NCBI RefSeq assembly: GCF_000309385.1
Contig: NZ_JH976537.1
Span: 2,152,029-2,216,028 of the forward strand
DNA: 64,000 nt
From: Nodosilinea nodulosa PCC 7104
Lineage (GTDB): Bacteria; Cyanobacteriota; Cyanobacteriia; Phormidesmidales; Phormidesmidaceae
Reading direction: 5' to 3'
The notes beneath the pieces were generated by a model. That model was not told the origin of the DNA and searched no databases. It saw nothing but the letters and a program-made list of their open reading frames with translations. Numbering within the stretch: position 1 is the stretch's first letter; each line of letters begins with the position of its first letter. This document shows positions 1 through 8,829 of the stretch, in pieces. The position numbers and the translations under genes were made by a program.

Positions 1-2
1 TG

Positions 3-800
3 CTGGCCTCGGTGCTGTGCTTTCGCAACTGGCGCAGTACCCAAATTGCCAGCGGTCGCAACGTGTGGTTCTGGATTGGCCTGGGGCTGTTGTTCTATGT
101 TTTCGGCAACATTTTGTTCTTCCTGTGGGGAAATATCTGGGGCCTCGACCCGGCGGTGTCGCTGGGCGACTTTTTCTACATCTTTAGCTATATCTTTCTG
201 GCGGCGGGCATGTTTAAGGCGGTGCTGCCCCGGCGGCTAAACCTGGAGCTGCCCCAGTGGCTGATGGTGATTGGCATTGGTCTGGGCGGTATTTTGCTGG
301 CAATTTTTGTCAATCTGGCGGCGGCGGAGGCGACGGTAATACCCAGCGCCCCAGGAGCCGAGGTTTACCTATCCCAGGCGGAGGCGCCGCCGGTGGCCGT
401 GCCGGACGCAGCGCCGGAGGTTGCCCCCACCCCCCCCGAGCCGTCCAAAGCCCCTGGCTGGGTGTCGCAGCTAGACAAAAAACTTGAGCCGCTGGCCGAT
501 GGGGTCGGCCTCATGTACCTGATTGGCGATATTGTGCTGCTGATTATTGCCGGGACGCTGCTGGTGGCGTTTTGGGGTGGGCGCTACTCGCAGTCCTGGA
601 AGCTGATTGCGATCGCGGCCTTTTGCCTCTATATCGCCGACATGTTTTTCGCCTACGCGGTCAACACTGACACCTACATCGAAGGCAGTCTTTGGGAAGT
701 CTTCTGGACGTTTTCGGCGGTGTTTTTTGGCCTCGGGGCGGTGGTCGAGCACGCGGTTTCTGTCCATTCCCGGCGCAGCACCCGGCGCCGCCGCAGTTAA
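3..800 (+). CDS. Multi-pass membrane protein, 5' end cut by window edge
   Basis: The frame is open at the left edge, so the true start lies outside the window; the first in-window start is a GTG at 12. About six hydrophobic segments can be seen (for example around WFWIGLGLLFYVFG and the WKLIAIAAFCLYIADMFF region). A proline/alanine-rich hydrophilic loop of about 40 residues lies between the third and fourth. The C-terminus is basic (SRRSTRRRRS), as expected for a cytoplasmic tail. I do not recognise the family. It is certainly a polytopic membrane protein, but no catalytic or transport motif is visible. The next gene lies 68 bp downstream on the same strand. Confidence 0.75.
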   Translation: MASVLCFRNWRSTQIASGRNVWFWIGLGLLFYVFGNILFFLWGNIWGLDPAVSLGDFFYIFSYIFLAAGMFKAVLPRRLNLELPQWLMVIGIGLGGILLAIFVNLAAAEATVIPSAPGAEVYLSQAEAPPVAVPDAAPEVAPTPPEPSKAPGWVSQLDKKLEPLADGVGLMYLIGDIVLLIIAGTLLVAFWGGRYSQSWKLIAIAAFCLYIADMFFAYAVNTDTYIEGSLWEVFWTFSAVFFGLGAVVEHAVSVHSRRSTRRRRS

Positions 801-868
801 GCCGATGGGACATCCTCCAGGGATATTGGCCTTAAGATGTTAGATGGCATTGTTACGGAACCCACGGC

Positions 869-2002
869 ATGGCACCCAAAAAGCTGACAGAGGCTGACAA
901 GACATCTATCTTGAGCCTGTACCGCCAGCCCAAAGAGACCACATCGACACTGGCGGAGCGCTACGGGGTCAGCAACAGCACGATCAGTCGGCTCCTGAAG
1001 GCCAGTCTGCCCGAGGCCGAGTACAGTGTTTTGATTCAGAAAAAGCGAGGCGCTACAGAGAAGACCGCTCCAGAGAAGGCTGCTTCAGAAAAGCCTGTAG
1101 TCGTCCCCCCAGCGCTATCCCTAGACGAAGCCCCGGCCAAAGCCAAGCCCCGCCGCAAAAAAGACGCCGATCCCGAGGTCGCTCCCTCCGAGCCAGCGGC
1201 TGAGGTCGCGCCCGCCGAGGCCGAAGCCGACGCGATCGCCCCGGCCAAACCCACTCGCAAGCGGCGCTCCAAGGCGGCTGAAGCATCCACCGCTTCTGAT
1301 GCCGCCTCCGACACCTCCGAAAGCTCCCCCGAGGTTCTGCCTGAGCCTGCCCAGCTTTCGCTGCCCGAGCCGACGGCGGCCCCAGAGAAACCGGCCCGCC
1401 CGGTCCTAAAGTCGTCCCAGGCGGCGGCGATCGCCCCTCCACCGACCTCGAACGAGGCCAAAGCTGCCTCAGAAGCCGCTCCAGAAGCCGCTGATCTCGA
1501 CGACGACTGGGACGACGACGCCATTCTGGGCGACGATTACGACGATGGCGACGACAGCGACGACGAGGATGACGACGACGAGGCCGGCTACGCCTGGGAG
1601 GGCAGCGGCACGGCCCAGCGGCAGGGCGCTGATAGCTCCAACCTTGGTATTTTAGAGATTTCACCCCTCACTGCCGAAGCGCTGCCGCCCTTGTGCTATG
1701 TCGTGGTCGAGCGCACTTCCTCGGAGCTGGTAGTGCTGCCCCTGCGCACCTTTGCCGACCTCGGCCAAATTCCTGAGGCCGAAGGCGATTCGCGCACCCT
1801 GCCCGTGTTTGAAAACCACAACGTGGCCCGTCGATTTTCGCGGCGCAACCAGCGGGTGGTCAAAGTGCCTGACGGAACCCTGCTCCAAACCACCAGTCCC
1901 TACCTCCAGGCTAAGGGCATTACCCGCCTGCTAATTGACGGGCAGGTATTTTCCCTCGGCCAGGACCCGGTAGAGGCGGTGGCCCCTAGCTCCGACGAGT
2001 AG
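869..2002 (+). CDS. Helix-turn-helix protein with long acidic low-complexity linker
   Basis: The 377-residue protein has three parts. Residues 1-50 form a transposase-like helix-turn-helix (LTEADKTSILSLYRQ, then LAERYGVSNSTISRLLK), expected to bind DNA. Residues about 65-250 are Ala/Pro/Glu-rich and end in a run dominated by Asp and Glu. Residues 255-377 are a compact, normally composed domain (ILEISPLTAEALPPLCYVVVERT and onward). There is no transposase catalytic domain, so this looks like a chromosomal DNA-binding protein rather than a mobile-element gene. The ATG at 869 is the natural start. Function is unknown; a nucleoid or regulatory role is a guess from the architecture. Confidence 0.85.
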   Translation: MAPKKLTEADKTSILSLYRQPKETTSTLAERYGVSNSTISRLLKASLPEAEYSVLIQKKRGATEKTAPEKAASEKPVVVPPALSLDEAPAKAKPRRKKDADPEVAPSEPAAEVAPAEAEADAIAPAKPTRKRRSKAAEASTASDAASDTSESSPEVLPEPAQLSLPEPTAAPEKPARPVLKSSQAAAIAPPPTSNEAKAASEAAPEAADLDDDWDDDAILGDDYDDGDDSDDEDDDDEAGYAWEGSGTAQRQGADSSNLGILEISPLTAEALPPLCYVVVERTSSELVVLPLRTFADLGQIPEAEGDSRTLPVFENHNVARRFSRRNQRVVKVPDGTLLQTTSPYLQAKGITRLLIDGQVFSLGQDPVEAVAPSSDE

Positions 2003-2147
2003 CCAGCCTGACTCCTCAGCGCTGGTCCCCCGGTCAGCGGGCAGGTCAAACCTAGGAGAAAGTGCCGAAAAAAGTTAACCTTACCCGCGTACATTTTCTC
2101 TCGATCTCCCCATAAACTAAGCTTTGGGGCCTGTACTGCGGGGATCT

Positions 2148-2705
2148 ATGGATGTACTTCTGCAAATCGCCATTGGCATTGGGCTGAGTGCAGCGGCCGG
2201 ATTCAGAATTTTGGTGCCTTTCTTAATTGCTGGCATTGCCGCCCAGCAGGGCTATCTAACCCTGTCTCCCGGCCTGGCCTGGATGGGAACAACCCCAGCC
2301 ATTTTGGCGTTTACCGCCGCCACGGTTCTGGAGGTGCTGGTTTACTTTGTGCCGGTGGTTGACAATCTCATGGATGCCGTAGAGCTGCCCGCCGCCGCGA
2401 TCGCAGGTACAGTGCTTACCCTCGCCGTCACCGGCGACATGAACCCATTTTTGCAGTGGAGCCTGGCGCTGATTGCCGGGGGCGGGGTGGCCAGCAGCAC
2501 CCAGGCCTTTACCGGGCTAACGCGGCTGGCCTCTACGGCAGCGGCTGGTCCGGTGGGCAACATTGCCGTTTCTACCACAGAGCTAGCCAGCTCAACCATC
2601 CTTTCGGTACTGGCGATCGCGGTGCCAATTTTAGTACTGATCGTAGTGGGCGTGCTGCTGTATTTGGTCTTTCGGCGGCGGGGCCGCAAACGACGGGTCT
2701 ACTAA
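2148..2705 (+). CDS. DUF4126 family membrane protein
   Basis: The 185-residue hydrophobic protein begins MDVLLQIAIGIGLSAAAG and has the Gly/Ala-rich helices and the FRILVPFLIAGIAA segment typical of DUF4126. It ends in a basic tail (FRRRGRKRRVY). I chose the ATG at 2148 over an in-frame TTG at 2124 because the family normally starts just before the first helix. Four to five membrane spans are likely. The molecular role of DUF4126 proteins is not known. It lies upstream of two more small membrane proteins on the same strand. Confidence 0.85.
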   Translation: MDVLLQIAIGIGLSAAAGFRILVPFLIAGIAAQQGYLTLSPGLAWMGTTPAILAFTAATVLEVLVYFVPVVDNLMDAVELPAAAIAGTVLTLAVTGDMNPFLQWSLALIAGGGVASSTQAFTGLTRLASTAAAGPVGNIAVSTTELASSTILSVLAIAVPILVLIVVGVLLYLVFRRRGRKRRVY

Positions 2706-2771
2706 AACCCCTGCCCCCTGCGTACCGCCAGCCCGCCCAACATCCACGCACCGCTACAGGAATCGCCAGCT

Positions 2772-3383
2772 ATGGCTACCAATACCACCATTACCCCAGC
2801 CCAGTCAGCCTTTGAGCACCATTTCAAGGCAATGGTGCCGCTGATTTTATCGGAATGGCCTCAGCTAATCGAAGAAAATTTGCTGGCCACCGAAGGCGAC
2901 CTGGATCTGGCTGTGGCCTATATCAGCGATGAAACCGATCACACTCAGACCCTTACTCGCCATCACCTCGACGAGTTGGCAACCCTGATTGCGCCAGCCA
3001 GTACCAAGGCCAAAGCGCCCGCCAAAAGCCCAGACGCCGCAAGCCCAGACGCCGCAAGCCCAGACGCCGCAAGCCCAGACGAGGAAGAAGCATTCAGGGC
3101 TGACACAGTCTTAGCAGATAGCGTGCCCACCAGAGTTGGCACCTTTTTAGAGGAGACAATCCCCTCCGCCGTCAGCACCATTCTGGAGGAGACGGTGCCC
3201 TCCAGCGTTGACCAACTGCTGAACGAGCTAGAATCTCGAGCCGAGCACCTGATCGCAGAACTCAAGGCCGACATGCTGCCTGAACTAGAGAAAAAAGCCC
3301 GTGGCAATCTCGGCACCAGTCTGCTGATTGCCCTGGGGCTAGGGTTTGTCTTAGGGTTGCTCGTAGGAGGCAAGCGTGACTAG
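2772..3383 (+). CDS. YqjD/DUF883-like membrane-anchored helical protein
   Basis: The N-terminal 75 residues are helical. They are followed by a short tandem repeat (DAASP three times, about residues 77-96) and two similar segments (FLEETIPSAVSTI and ILEETVPSSVDQL). The C-terminus is a single membrane helix with glycine-zipper spacing (LGTSLLIALGLGFVLGLLVGG) and a basic end, as in YqjD/ElaB/DUF883 proteins. It overlaps the next gene, a YqjE/holin-X-like protein, by 8 bp, so the two are probably translated together. The tail anchor and partner resemble the enterobacterial yqjD-yqjE pair, where YqjD is inner-membrane and ribosome-associated. That functional transfer is inference only. Confidence 0.75.
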   Translation: MATNTTITPAQSAFEHHFKAMVPLILSEWPQLIEENLLATEGDLDLAVAYISDETDHTQTLTRHHLDELATLIAPASTKAKAPAKSPDAASPDAASPDAASPDEEEAFRADTVLADSVPTRVGTFLEETIPSAVSTILEETVPSSVDQLLNELESRAEHLIAELKADMLPELEKKARGNLGTSLLIALGLGFVLGLLVGGKRD

Positions 3384-3765
3384 TTCCACATCCACCTGGG
3401 ATCACATCGAAGACTACTTGCGACGGGTGCTGCGGCTAGGAACCGTGCTAATCGACACCCATCTGGATATGGCGGTGCAGGAGGCCAACTACGAAAGCCG
3501 CCGCCTGATCGGTGGCGTTATTATGCTGGGCATTGGCATTGGCCTGTTGACCACCGTGGGGGTTTTAGCCCAAATTATGGGCGTTTTATTTGCCTACGAC
3601 CAGGGGCTTTCCTGGCTAGAGGCCGTTGGAGCCGTAGCTGGAGTTAACCTGCTGCTCGGCATTGTGTTGCTCGTGGCCGGTCGGCTGCGGCTGCGGGGTC
3701 CAGTGATGACCCAGACCCAGGCGCGTTTGGCGCGATCGATGGCGCTGCTCAAAGCTAAGGAATGA
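3376..3765 (+). CDS. Phage holin family protein (holin-X / YqjE-like, DUF1469)
   Basis: The 129-residue protein starts at GTG 3376, inside the end of the preceding gene. It has an amphipathic N-terminus (WDHIEDYLRRVLRLGTVLIDTHLDMAVQEA) and then two membrane helices (IGGVIMLGIGIGLLTTVGVLAQI and AVGAVAGVNLLLGIVLLVAG). This is the pattern of Phage_holin_3_6/DUF1469 proteins. These are chromosomal membrane proteins usually paired with a DUF883-type partner, and the name does not mean a prophage is present. No phage genes lie nearby. Confidence 0.85.
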   Translation: MTSSTSTWDHIEDYLRRVLRLGTVLIDTHLDMAVQEANYESRRLIGGVIMLGIGIGLLTTVGVLAQIMGVLFAYDQGLSWLEAVGAVAGVNLLLGIVLLVAGRLRLRGPVMTQTQARLARSMALLKAKE

Positions 3766-3801
3766 TCCAGAGCGGACCTGTGCCAATTTTAGAGTTCTGA
3801 T

Positions 3802-3903
3802 GTAGGTTGGTGTTGAGCGAAGCGTTCGCGTAGCGTCTCCAGGGGAGAAAACCCAACTCCAGCAAGGGTTTTGTTGGGTTTTGCCAGCTCAACCAAACCT
3901 ACG
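3802..3903. repeat. Palindromic interspersed repeat, MITE-like
   Basis: Nested inverted repeats lie in the gap between two convergent genes. The inner pair AAAACCCAAC (3847-3856) and GTTGGGTTTT (3873-3882) is perfect. The outer arms starting GTAGGTTGG (3802) and ending CCAAACCTAC (about 3893-3902) pair imperfectly. The left side holds GCGTTCGCGTAGCGTCTCC, a sequence style recurrent in cyanobacterial intergenic repeats. It may also act as a transcription terminator for the convergent genes. Confidence 0.65.
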
Positions 3904-3997
3904 ACTGGTCAAAGCTATAGCAACATCCAACTTTGAGCTGAATAGAGGGAATCAGGCTTTAGTCATGGCCTGCTGAGTCAGCAGAGTTGACTGCCAG

Positions 3998-4618
3998 TTA
4001 CCCAGAAAAACTGGTCTGCGTAATGGGAATGTGGTTGGGCTGGCCCGCCACATCCTGCAACCAGCGGCAGACATTGGCAAAGCGACTTAGCTCAAAGCCG
4101 CCCTCGGAGGCGACATGGGTATAGGCATAGAGAGCGATATCGGCAATGGTGTAGCGCTGTGCAACAAAGAACTGATGGGCTGCCAAATGCCGATCCATTA
4201 CCGCCAGAGCATCGTAGCCCTGCTCTTGCTTGTAGGGCAGGGCAATTTTTTGGTAGGGGTTGAGTTCGGGTACATGGCAGAGCCAAAACCGGGGTGTGGC
4301 AATATTCGGCTCGTGGCTATACTGCTCAAAAAACATCCAGCTCATCACCTGGGTTTGTGCCAGGCGCTCCTCGGGCAAAAAGGAGGTTCCCTGGGCCAGA
4401 TAGAACAGAATCGCGTTTGACTCTGCCAAATAATAGCCGGGCTCAATCTCTAAAACCGGAATGCGCCCGTTGGGGTTTTTGGCCAAAAACTCGGCGGTGC
4501 GGGTCTCGCCCTGGAGAATATCCATCTCGATATACTCGAATGGAAGGGATAGCTGAGACAGCAGCAGCCTGACCTTATAGCCATTGCCCGAGGGCTGGTA
4601 GTCGTAGAGTCGATACAT
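3998..4618 (-). CDS. Glutathione S-transferase family protein
   Basis: The 206-residue protein has a thioredoxin-like N-terminal domain with the signature NPNGRIPVLEIEPGYYLAES (residues about 50-70), where the cis-proline and Glu-Ser bind the glutathione gamma-glutamyl group. It also has an all-helical C-terminal domain including the YTIADIALYAYTHVA N-capping segment. The start ATG at 4618 follows AGGTGAGG; the frame extends further upstream but has no family similarity there. The substrate is unknown. It is divergent from nothing obvious and lies downstream of an ABC-2 permease on the same strand. Confidence 0.92.
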   Translation of the reverse strand: MYRLYDYQPSGNGYKVRLLLSQLSLPFEYIEMDILQGETRTAEFLAKNPNGRIPVLEIEPGYYLAESNAILFYLAQGTSFLPEERLAQTQVMSWMFFEQYSHEPNIATPRFWLCHVPELNPYQKIALPYKQEQGYDALAVMDRHLAAHQFFVAQRYTIADIALYAYTHVASEGGFELSRFANVCRWLQDVAGQPNHIPITQTSFSG

Positions 4619-4754
4619 CGCCTCACCTGTGGATGTTGCTAGGGGTGTTGTACCAAACCCGACTTCCAAAAAACCTGAATTAACATCAGGTATCTCGCAG
4701 GGGCAAACGGCTGCTTGTCCTGGCCCATTGGGAGTATACAACCAGAATTCGGGG

Positions 4755-5582
4755 CTAATCTTGCTGAGTCGAAAACTGGCGCGCGCCGATCGCCGCCAGC
4801 ACCGCCGCCGCCACAATCAACACCGGGATGGTAAACCACGGAAACTCGGCGATGGGCTGATAGGCCGCCGCCCGCAGGCCCACCGTGGTGTAGGTCAGGG
4901 GCAGCAGATAAACAATTACCTTCAGCGCCATCGGCAGGGTGCTGGGGTCGAAGAAGGTGCCGCCCAAAAACGACATCGGCACGATCAAAAAGTTGTTGAA
5001 CAGGCCTACGCTTTCCAGAGACTTTACGTTCAGGCCGACGATTACCCCCAGACCGGCAAACACGGCGCAGTTGAGCACCACCAGCAGCAAAAACAGCGGG
5101 TTAATAAAGCTCCAAAACCGCCCGGTGAAGAGAATCGCTACCAAAATCACCGAGCCTGCCGTCATTAGCCCGCGCACAATGCCCGCCAGCATTTTGCCCA
5201 GGTGCAGCGCCAGGGGATGCACCGGGTAGAGCAGCATTTCCTCAAAGGTTTTGGTAAACAGGCGATCGCCGCAAATTGAAAACGTGGTGCCGCCAAAGCT
5301 AATCACCATCGACGACAGCGCCACCATGCCCGGCAAAATAAACTCCAGGTAGTTGTCGCCCGCTGGGGGTGTCGTGACCTGGTCGATGGCGCTGCCCAGG
5401 CCCAGGCCAAAGGCCAAAATATAGATCAGCGGCGACACCAGCCCCGACGCCGCCACCTGGGGAATCCGCACCCGCAGATCTAGCCAGTCGCCCCAAAATA
5501 CCGTGAGCATATCTGCCCAGAGGGTGCGCAAAGGCAGCGCCTCGATCTGACGCGAACGGGGACGGGAGAGAATATTAGTCAC
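4755..5582 (-). CDS. ABC-2 type transporter permease
   Basis: The 275-residue protein has six predicted membrane helices and the ABC-2 signature region (GLGVIVGLNVKSLESVGLFNNFLIVPMSFLGGTFFDPSTLP read across residues 170-215). This resembles NodJ/YadH/DrrB-type exporters. It would form the membrane channel of an exporter for a polysaccharide, lipid or drug. No ATP-binding subunit is adjacent: the downstream gene is a GST and the upstream gene a 70-residue unknown, so the ATPase must be encoded elsewhere. The start ATG at 5582 fits the family length. Confidence 0.9.
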   Translation of the reverse strand: MTNILSRPRSRQIEALPLRTLWADMLTVFWGDWLDLRVRIPQVAASGLVSPLIYILAFGLGLGSAIDQVTTPPAGDNYLEFILPGMVALSSMVISFGGTTFSICGDRLFTKTFEEMLLYPVHPLALHLGKMLAGIVRGLMTAGSVILVAILFTGRFWSFINPLFLLLVVLNCAVFAGLGVIVGLNVKSLESVGLFNNFLIVPMSFLGGTFFDPSTLPMALKVIVYLLPLTYTTVGLRAAAYQPIAEFPWFTIPVLIVAAAVLAAIGARQFSTQQD

Positions 5583-5680
5583 GACATCATCTGTAACGCT
5601 TCTTAATAGTCTAGGGCGTCGGGGGCCTCTCGTCAGGCCGTCGGGGAATTAGGCACCCTAAATCTATCGGCGGACTCAGC

Positions 5681-5893
5681 CTAGGGGTTGAAGAGTTCGT
5701 CCTCGCGGCCAACCCACCACTCGCCCAACCCCATTAGCTCTTGGTGCAGGGCGCTGAGTTCTTCCATATAGACCTCAGGGGGCGTGGTATCTTTGCGCTC
5801 TTGCAGCTTTGTCAATCGCAACAGCACTAGCAGCCAGGGTTTGGAGATGCCATCTCTGGCCTCAATGAATTGGGCTAGTTCGCGACTATCCAT
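5681..5893 (-). CDS. Small conserved cyanobacterial protein, unknown function
   Basis: The 70-residue soluble protein (MDSRELAQFIEARDGISKPW at the start) is predicted mostly helical with an acidic C-terminus. It has no cysteine motif, membrane segment or signal peptide. It lies 98 bp upstream of the ABC-2 permease on the same strand. I do not recognise a named family. Composition and coding quality look genuine, but no function can be assigned. Confidence 0.65.
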   Translation of the reverse strand: MDSRELAQFIEARDGISKPWLLVLLRLTKLQERKDTTPPEVYMEELSALHQELMGLGEWWVGREDELFNP

Positions 5894-6221
5894 GGTGAAC
5901 CTGCAGGTCGGGGCTATGAATAACTTAGCAGTGGTTCAGAAGCGTTGCCTGCCTGGGGAGACTCCCTAGGGTTGTATATATCTATTGCATTCGAGACACG
6001 AAAATTTAGACTAGCTTGTTGCCTAATCCCCGGCTTTTTAGCATGAAGATAGGCCACGCCCTGGCGTTCGCCCTGGCGGAGCGTTCCGGAGGAAAGCGTT
6101 CCGGAGGAAGGCTTTGCCAAAGGAAACTCGTAGCCCCTACTCCAGACCAGCTCCACGTTTCTGGGTAGGGCCTTGCCAATGCACAGCAGTTCTATTGACT
6201 TAACAGATTTAAGGTGATCCC
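5894..6221. other. Intergenic region between divergent genes, with a palindrome and a 15-bp tandem duplication
   Basis: This 328-bp gap holds the 5' regions of the small minus-strand gene and of ppsA. A near-perfect 19-bp palindrome lies at 5952-5970 (CCTGGGGAG-A-CTCCCTAGG, one G-T pair). A 15-bp direct duplication of GCGTTCCGGAGGAA lies at 6081-6109. Both are plausible repeat or operator sequences. No convincing small gene is seen. Confidence 0.5.
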
Positions 6222-8714
6222 ATGGTAGCGACATCTACGGCCCAGCACCCACTGGTGCAGCGCGATCAGCAGCTAGTGCTCTGGCTGGACGAGCTACGCC
6301 TGGAGGATGTGCCCATCGTAGGCGGCAAAAATGCGTCCTTGGGGGAAATGATTCAGCAGCTTACTCCCCAGGGCATTCGCGTGCCATCGGGGTTTGCGAC
6401 GACCTCCTATGCCTACCGCCACTTCATTGAAAAAACTGGCCTCGATGCCCAACTGCGCGCAGTGCTGGGTGGCTTTGACATCAACGATGTCACCGAGCTG
6501 CGGCGGCGGGGTAGAAAGGCGCGATCGCTGATTCTCAACGCCGTTTTTCCCGACGACCTCAAGGCCGCCATTCTCAACGCTTACCACCAGATGTGCGAAG
6601 CGGCGGGCCAGAACCTGTGCCTGGGGGATGAGTCGTGCCTGGCCGACCACGCCTACACCGAGGTCGATGTGGCTGTGCGCTCCAGCGCCACCGCCGAAGA
6701 CCTGCCCGATGCCAGCTTTGCGGGCCAGCAGGAAACCTACCTCAACGTCTACGGCGACCAGGCGGTGCTGATCGCCTGTAAAAAGTGCTACGCCTCCCTG
6801 TTTACCGATCGCGCCATCTCCTACCGCACCACCAAACATTTCGATCACTTCGATGTGGCTCTTTCCGTCTGCATTCAGCGCATGGTGCGCTCAGATTTGG
6901 CTACCTCGGGCGTCATGTTCTCCATTGACACCGAGACCGGCTTTCAAAATGCGGTGCTGATCACCGCCGCCTACGGCCTGGGCGAAAACGTGGTGCAGGG
7001 CAGCGTAAATCCGGATGAGTACGTGGTGTTTAAGCCCACCCTCAAGAGCGGTCACGCCCCCATTCTCAGCCAGCGCTTGGGCACCAAGTCGCTGCGCATG
7101 GTCTACGACACCACCGGCACCGAGCTGACCAAAAACGAGCCCGTGCCCCTGGCCGACCAAAACCGCTTTGCGCTCGGCGAAGACGACATCTTGCAGCTGG
7201 CCCGCTGGGCCTGCACCATTGAAGATCACTACAGTCAGCTGCGCGGCGCCTACAGCCCGATGGATATTGAGTGGGCCAAGGATGGCCTGACGGGGGAGCT
7301 GTTCATCGTTCAGGCCCGGCCTGAAACCGTGCAGTCGCAGAAGTCACAGAACGAGCTGCGATCGTACATTCTAGACCTGCCCGATGGCGCGGAACCCGTT
7401 GCTAAGGGCCGCGCCGTGGGCGATCTGATTGGCCAGGGCGAAGCCTGCGTCATTCTCGATGTGCACCAGATCGCTCAGTTTCGCCCCGGCGAGGTGCTGA
7501 TCACCGCCCGCACCGACCCTGACTGGGAGCCGATCATGAAGCAGGCCAGCGCGATCGTCACTGACCAGGGCGGACGCACCTGCCACGCCGCCATCATTGC
7601 GCGGGAGCTGGGCATACCCGCGATCGTCGGCACGGGCAACGCCACCCAGCTGCTCACCACCGGAGAGCCTGTCACCGTGACCTGTGCCGGAGGCGAAGAA
7701 GGCCTGATTTATCGGGGTGAAATCCCCTTCCGCATCGAAACGACTAAGCTGGATAGCCTGCCCGAAACCCGCACCAAAATTATGATGAACGTGGGCAATC
7801 CGGAGCTGGCCTTTACCCTGGCGGCCCTGCCCAACGACGGCGTCGGCCTGGCCCGGCTGGAGTTTATCATCGCCAACCATATTCAGGTTCACCCCCTGGC
7901 CCTGCTCAACTTTGACCAGCTGCCCGACGGGGCCGAAAAACGGCAGATTCAGCAGCTCACCGCCCTCTACGACCACAAGCCCGACTACTTTGTAGACAAG
8001 CTCGCCCAGGGGGTGGGCACCCTGGGCGCGGCCTTTTACCCCAAGCCAGTGGTGGTGCGCCTGTCCGACTTTAAGAGCAACGAGTATGCCCACCTGCTGG
8101 GCGGCAGCAGCTTTGAACCCGACGAAGAAAATCCCATGATTGGCTGGCGGGGAGCTTCCCGCTATTACGACGATCGCTACCGCGACGGCTTTGCCCTGGA
8201 GTGCAAGGCCCTCAAGCGAGTGCGCGACGACATGGGCCTCACCAACGTAATTTTTATGGTGCCCTTCTGCCGCACCCCCGACGAAGGTCGCCGGGTGCTC
8301 GAAGAAATGGCCAAGCACGGCCTGGTGCGCGGCGAGAACGGGCTGCAAGTCTACGTGATGTGCGAGCTGCCCAACAATGTGGTGCTGGCCGACGAGTTTA
8401 GCCAGGTGTTCGATGGTTTCTCCATTGGCTCCAACGACCTCACCCAGCTCACGCTGGGGCTCGATCGCGACTCGGCCCTGGTGGCCCACCTGTTCGACGA
8501 GCGCAGCACCGGAGTCAAGCGCATGGTGAAAATGGCGATTCAAACCGCCAGGGAAAACAACCGCAAAATCGGCATCTGCGGCCAGGGGCCGAGCGACTAT
8601 CCCGAGTTTGCCCGCTTCCTGGTCGAGCAGGGGATTGATTCGATCAGCCTCAACCCCGACACAGTGATCAAAACCCGCCTGGAGATCGCCGACATGGAGC
8701 AGCAGATGACGTGA
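6222..8714 (+). CDS. ppsA: Phosphoenolpyruvate synthase (pyruvate, water dikinase)
   Basis: The 830-residue enzyme converts pyruvate, ATP and water to phosphoenolpyruvate, AMP and phosphate. The N-terminal ATP/pyruvate-binding domain begins with VGGKNASLGEMI. The mobile phosphohistidine domain has GGRTCHAAIIARELGIPA with catalytic His455. The C-terminal TIM-barrel has ICGQGPSDYPEF with the active-site Cys786. The length matches the family and no domain is missing. The start is ATG 6222. In cyanobacteria it serves gluconeogenesis and dark/light carbon switching. It is monocistronic here, with a convergent dihydroorotase-like gene downstream. Confidence 0.97.
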   Translation: MVATSTAQHPLVQRDQQLVLWLDELRLEDVPIVGGKNASLGEMIQQLTPQGIRVPSGFATTSYAYRHFIEKTGLDAQLRAVLGGFDINDVTELRRRGRKARSLILNAVFPDDLKAAILNAYHQMCEAAGQNLCLGDESCLADHAYTEVDVAVRSSATAEDLPDASFAGQQETYLNVYGDQAVLIACKKCYASLFTDRAISYRTTKHFDHFDVALSVCIQRMVRSDLATSGVMFSIDTETGFQNAVLITAAYGLGENVVQGSVNPDEYVVFKPTLKSGHAPILSQRLGTKSLRMVYDTTGTELTKNEPVPLADQNRFALGEDDILQLARWACTIEDHYSQLRGAYSPMDIEWAKDGLTGELFIVQARPETVQSQKSQNELRSYILDLPDGAEPVAKGRAVGDLIGQGEACVILDVHQIAQFRPGEVLITARTDPDWEPIMKQASAIVTDQGGRTCHAAIIARELGIPAIVGTGNATQLLTTGEPVTVTCAGGEEGLIYRGEIPFRIETTKLDSLPETRTKIMMNVGNPELAFTLAALPNDGVGLARLEFIIANHIQVHPLALLNFDQLPDGAEKRQIQQLTALYDHKPDYFVDKLAQGVGTLGAAFYPKPVVVRLSDFKSNEYAHLLGGSSFEPDEENPMIGWRGASRYYDDRYRDGFALECKALKRVRDDMGLTNVIFMVPFCRTPDEGRRVLEEMAKHGLVRGENGLQVYVMCELPNNVVLADEFSQVFDGFSIGSNDLTQLTLGLDRDSALVAHLFDERSTGVKRMVKMAIQTARENNRKIGICGQGPSDYPEFARFLVEQGIDSISLNPDTVIKTRLEIADMEQQMT

Positions 8715-8829
8715 GGCCACTGTTCCAGGAGTTGGCGAAAAACTCTGGGGGCAGAGCCGAGCAGATTAGGGCTCGCCTATGCCATCAGCAGAGTTTTGGA
8801 TTGGTTGGGCAGGACATCCAGAACCCTAA

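Noticed and set aside
3376-3765. Prophage signal from a holin annotation
   Set aside because: No phage structural, integrase or lysin genes nearby; DUF1469 holin-like proteins are ordinary chromosomal proteins.
5914-6234. Minus-strand frame of 106 codons in the ppsA leader
   Set aside because: It runs through the 15-bp duplication and overlaps the ppsA start; no domain and poor composition.
7371-8720. Long minus-strand open frame of 449 codons opposite ppsA
   Set aside because: It is the antisense frame of a GC-rich, fully conserved ppsA; the protein has no family signature and an odd His/Gly/Val composition typical of shadow frames.
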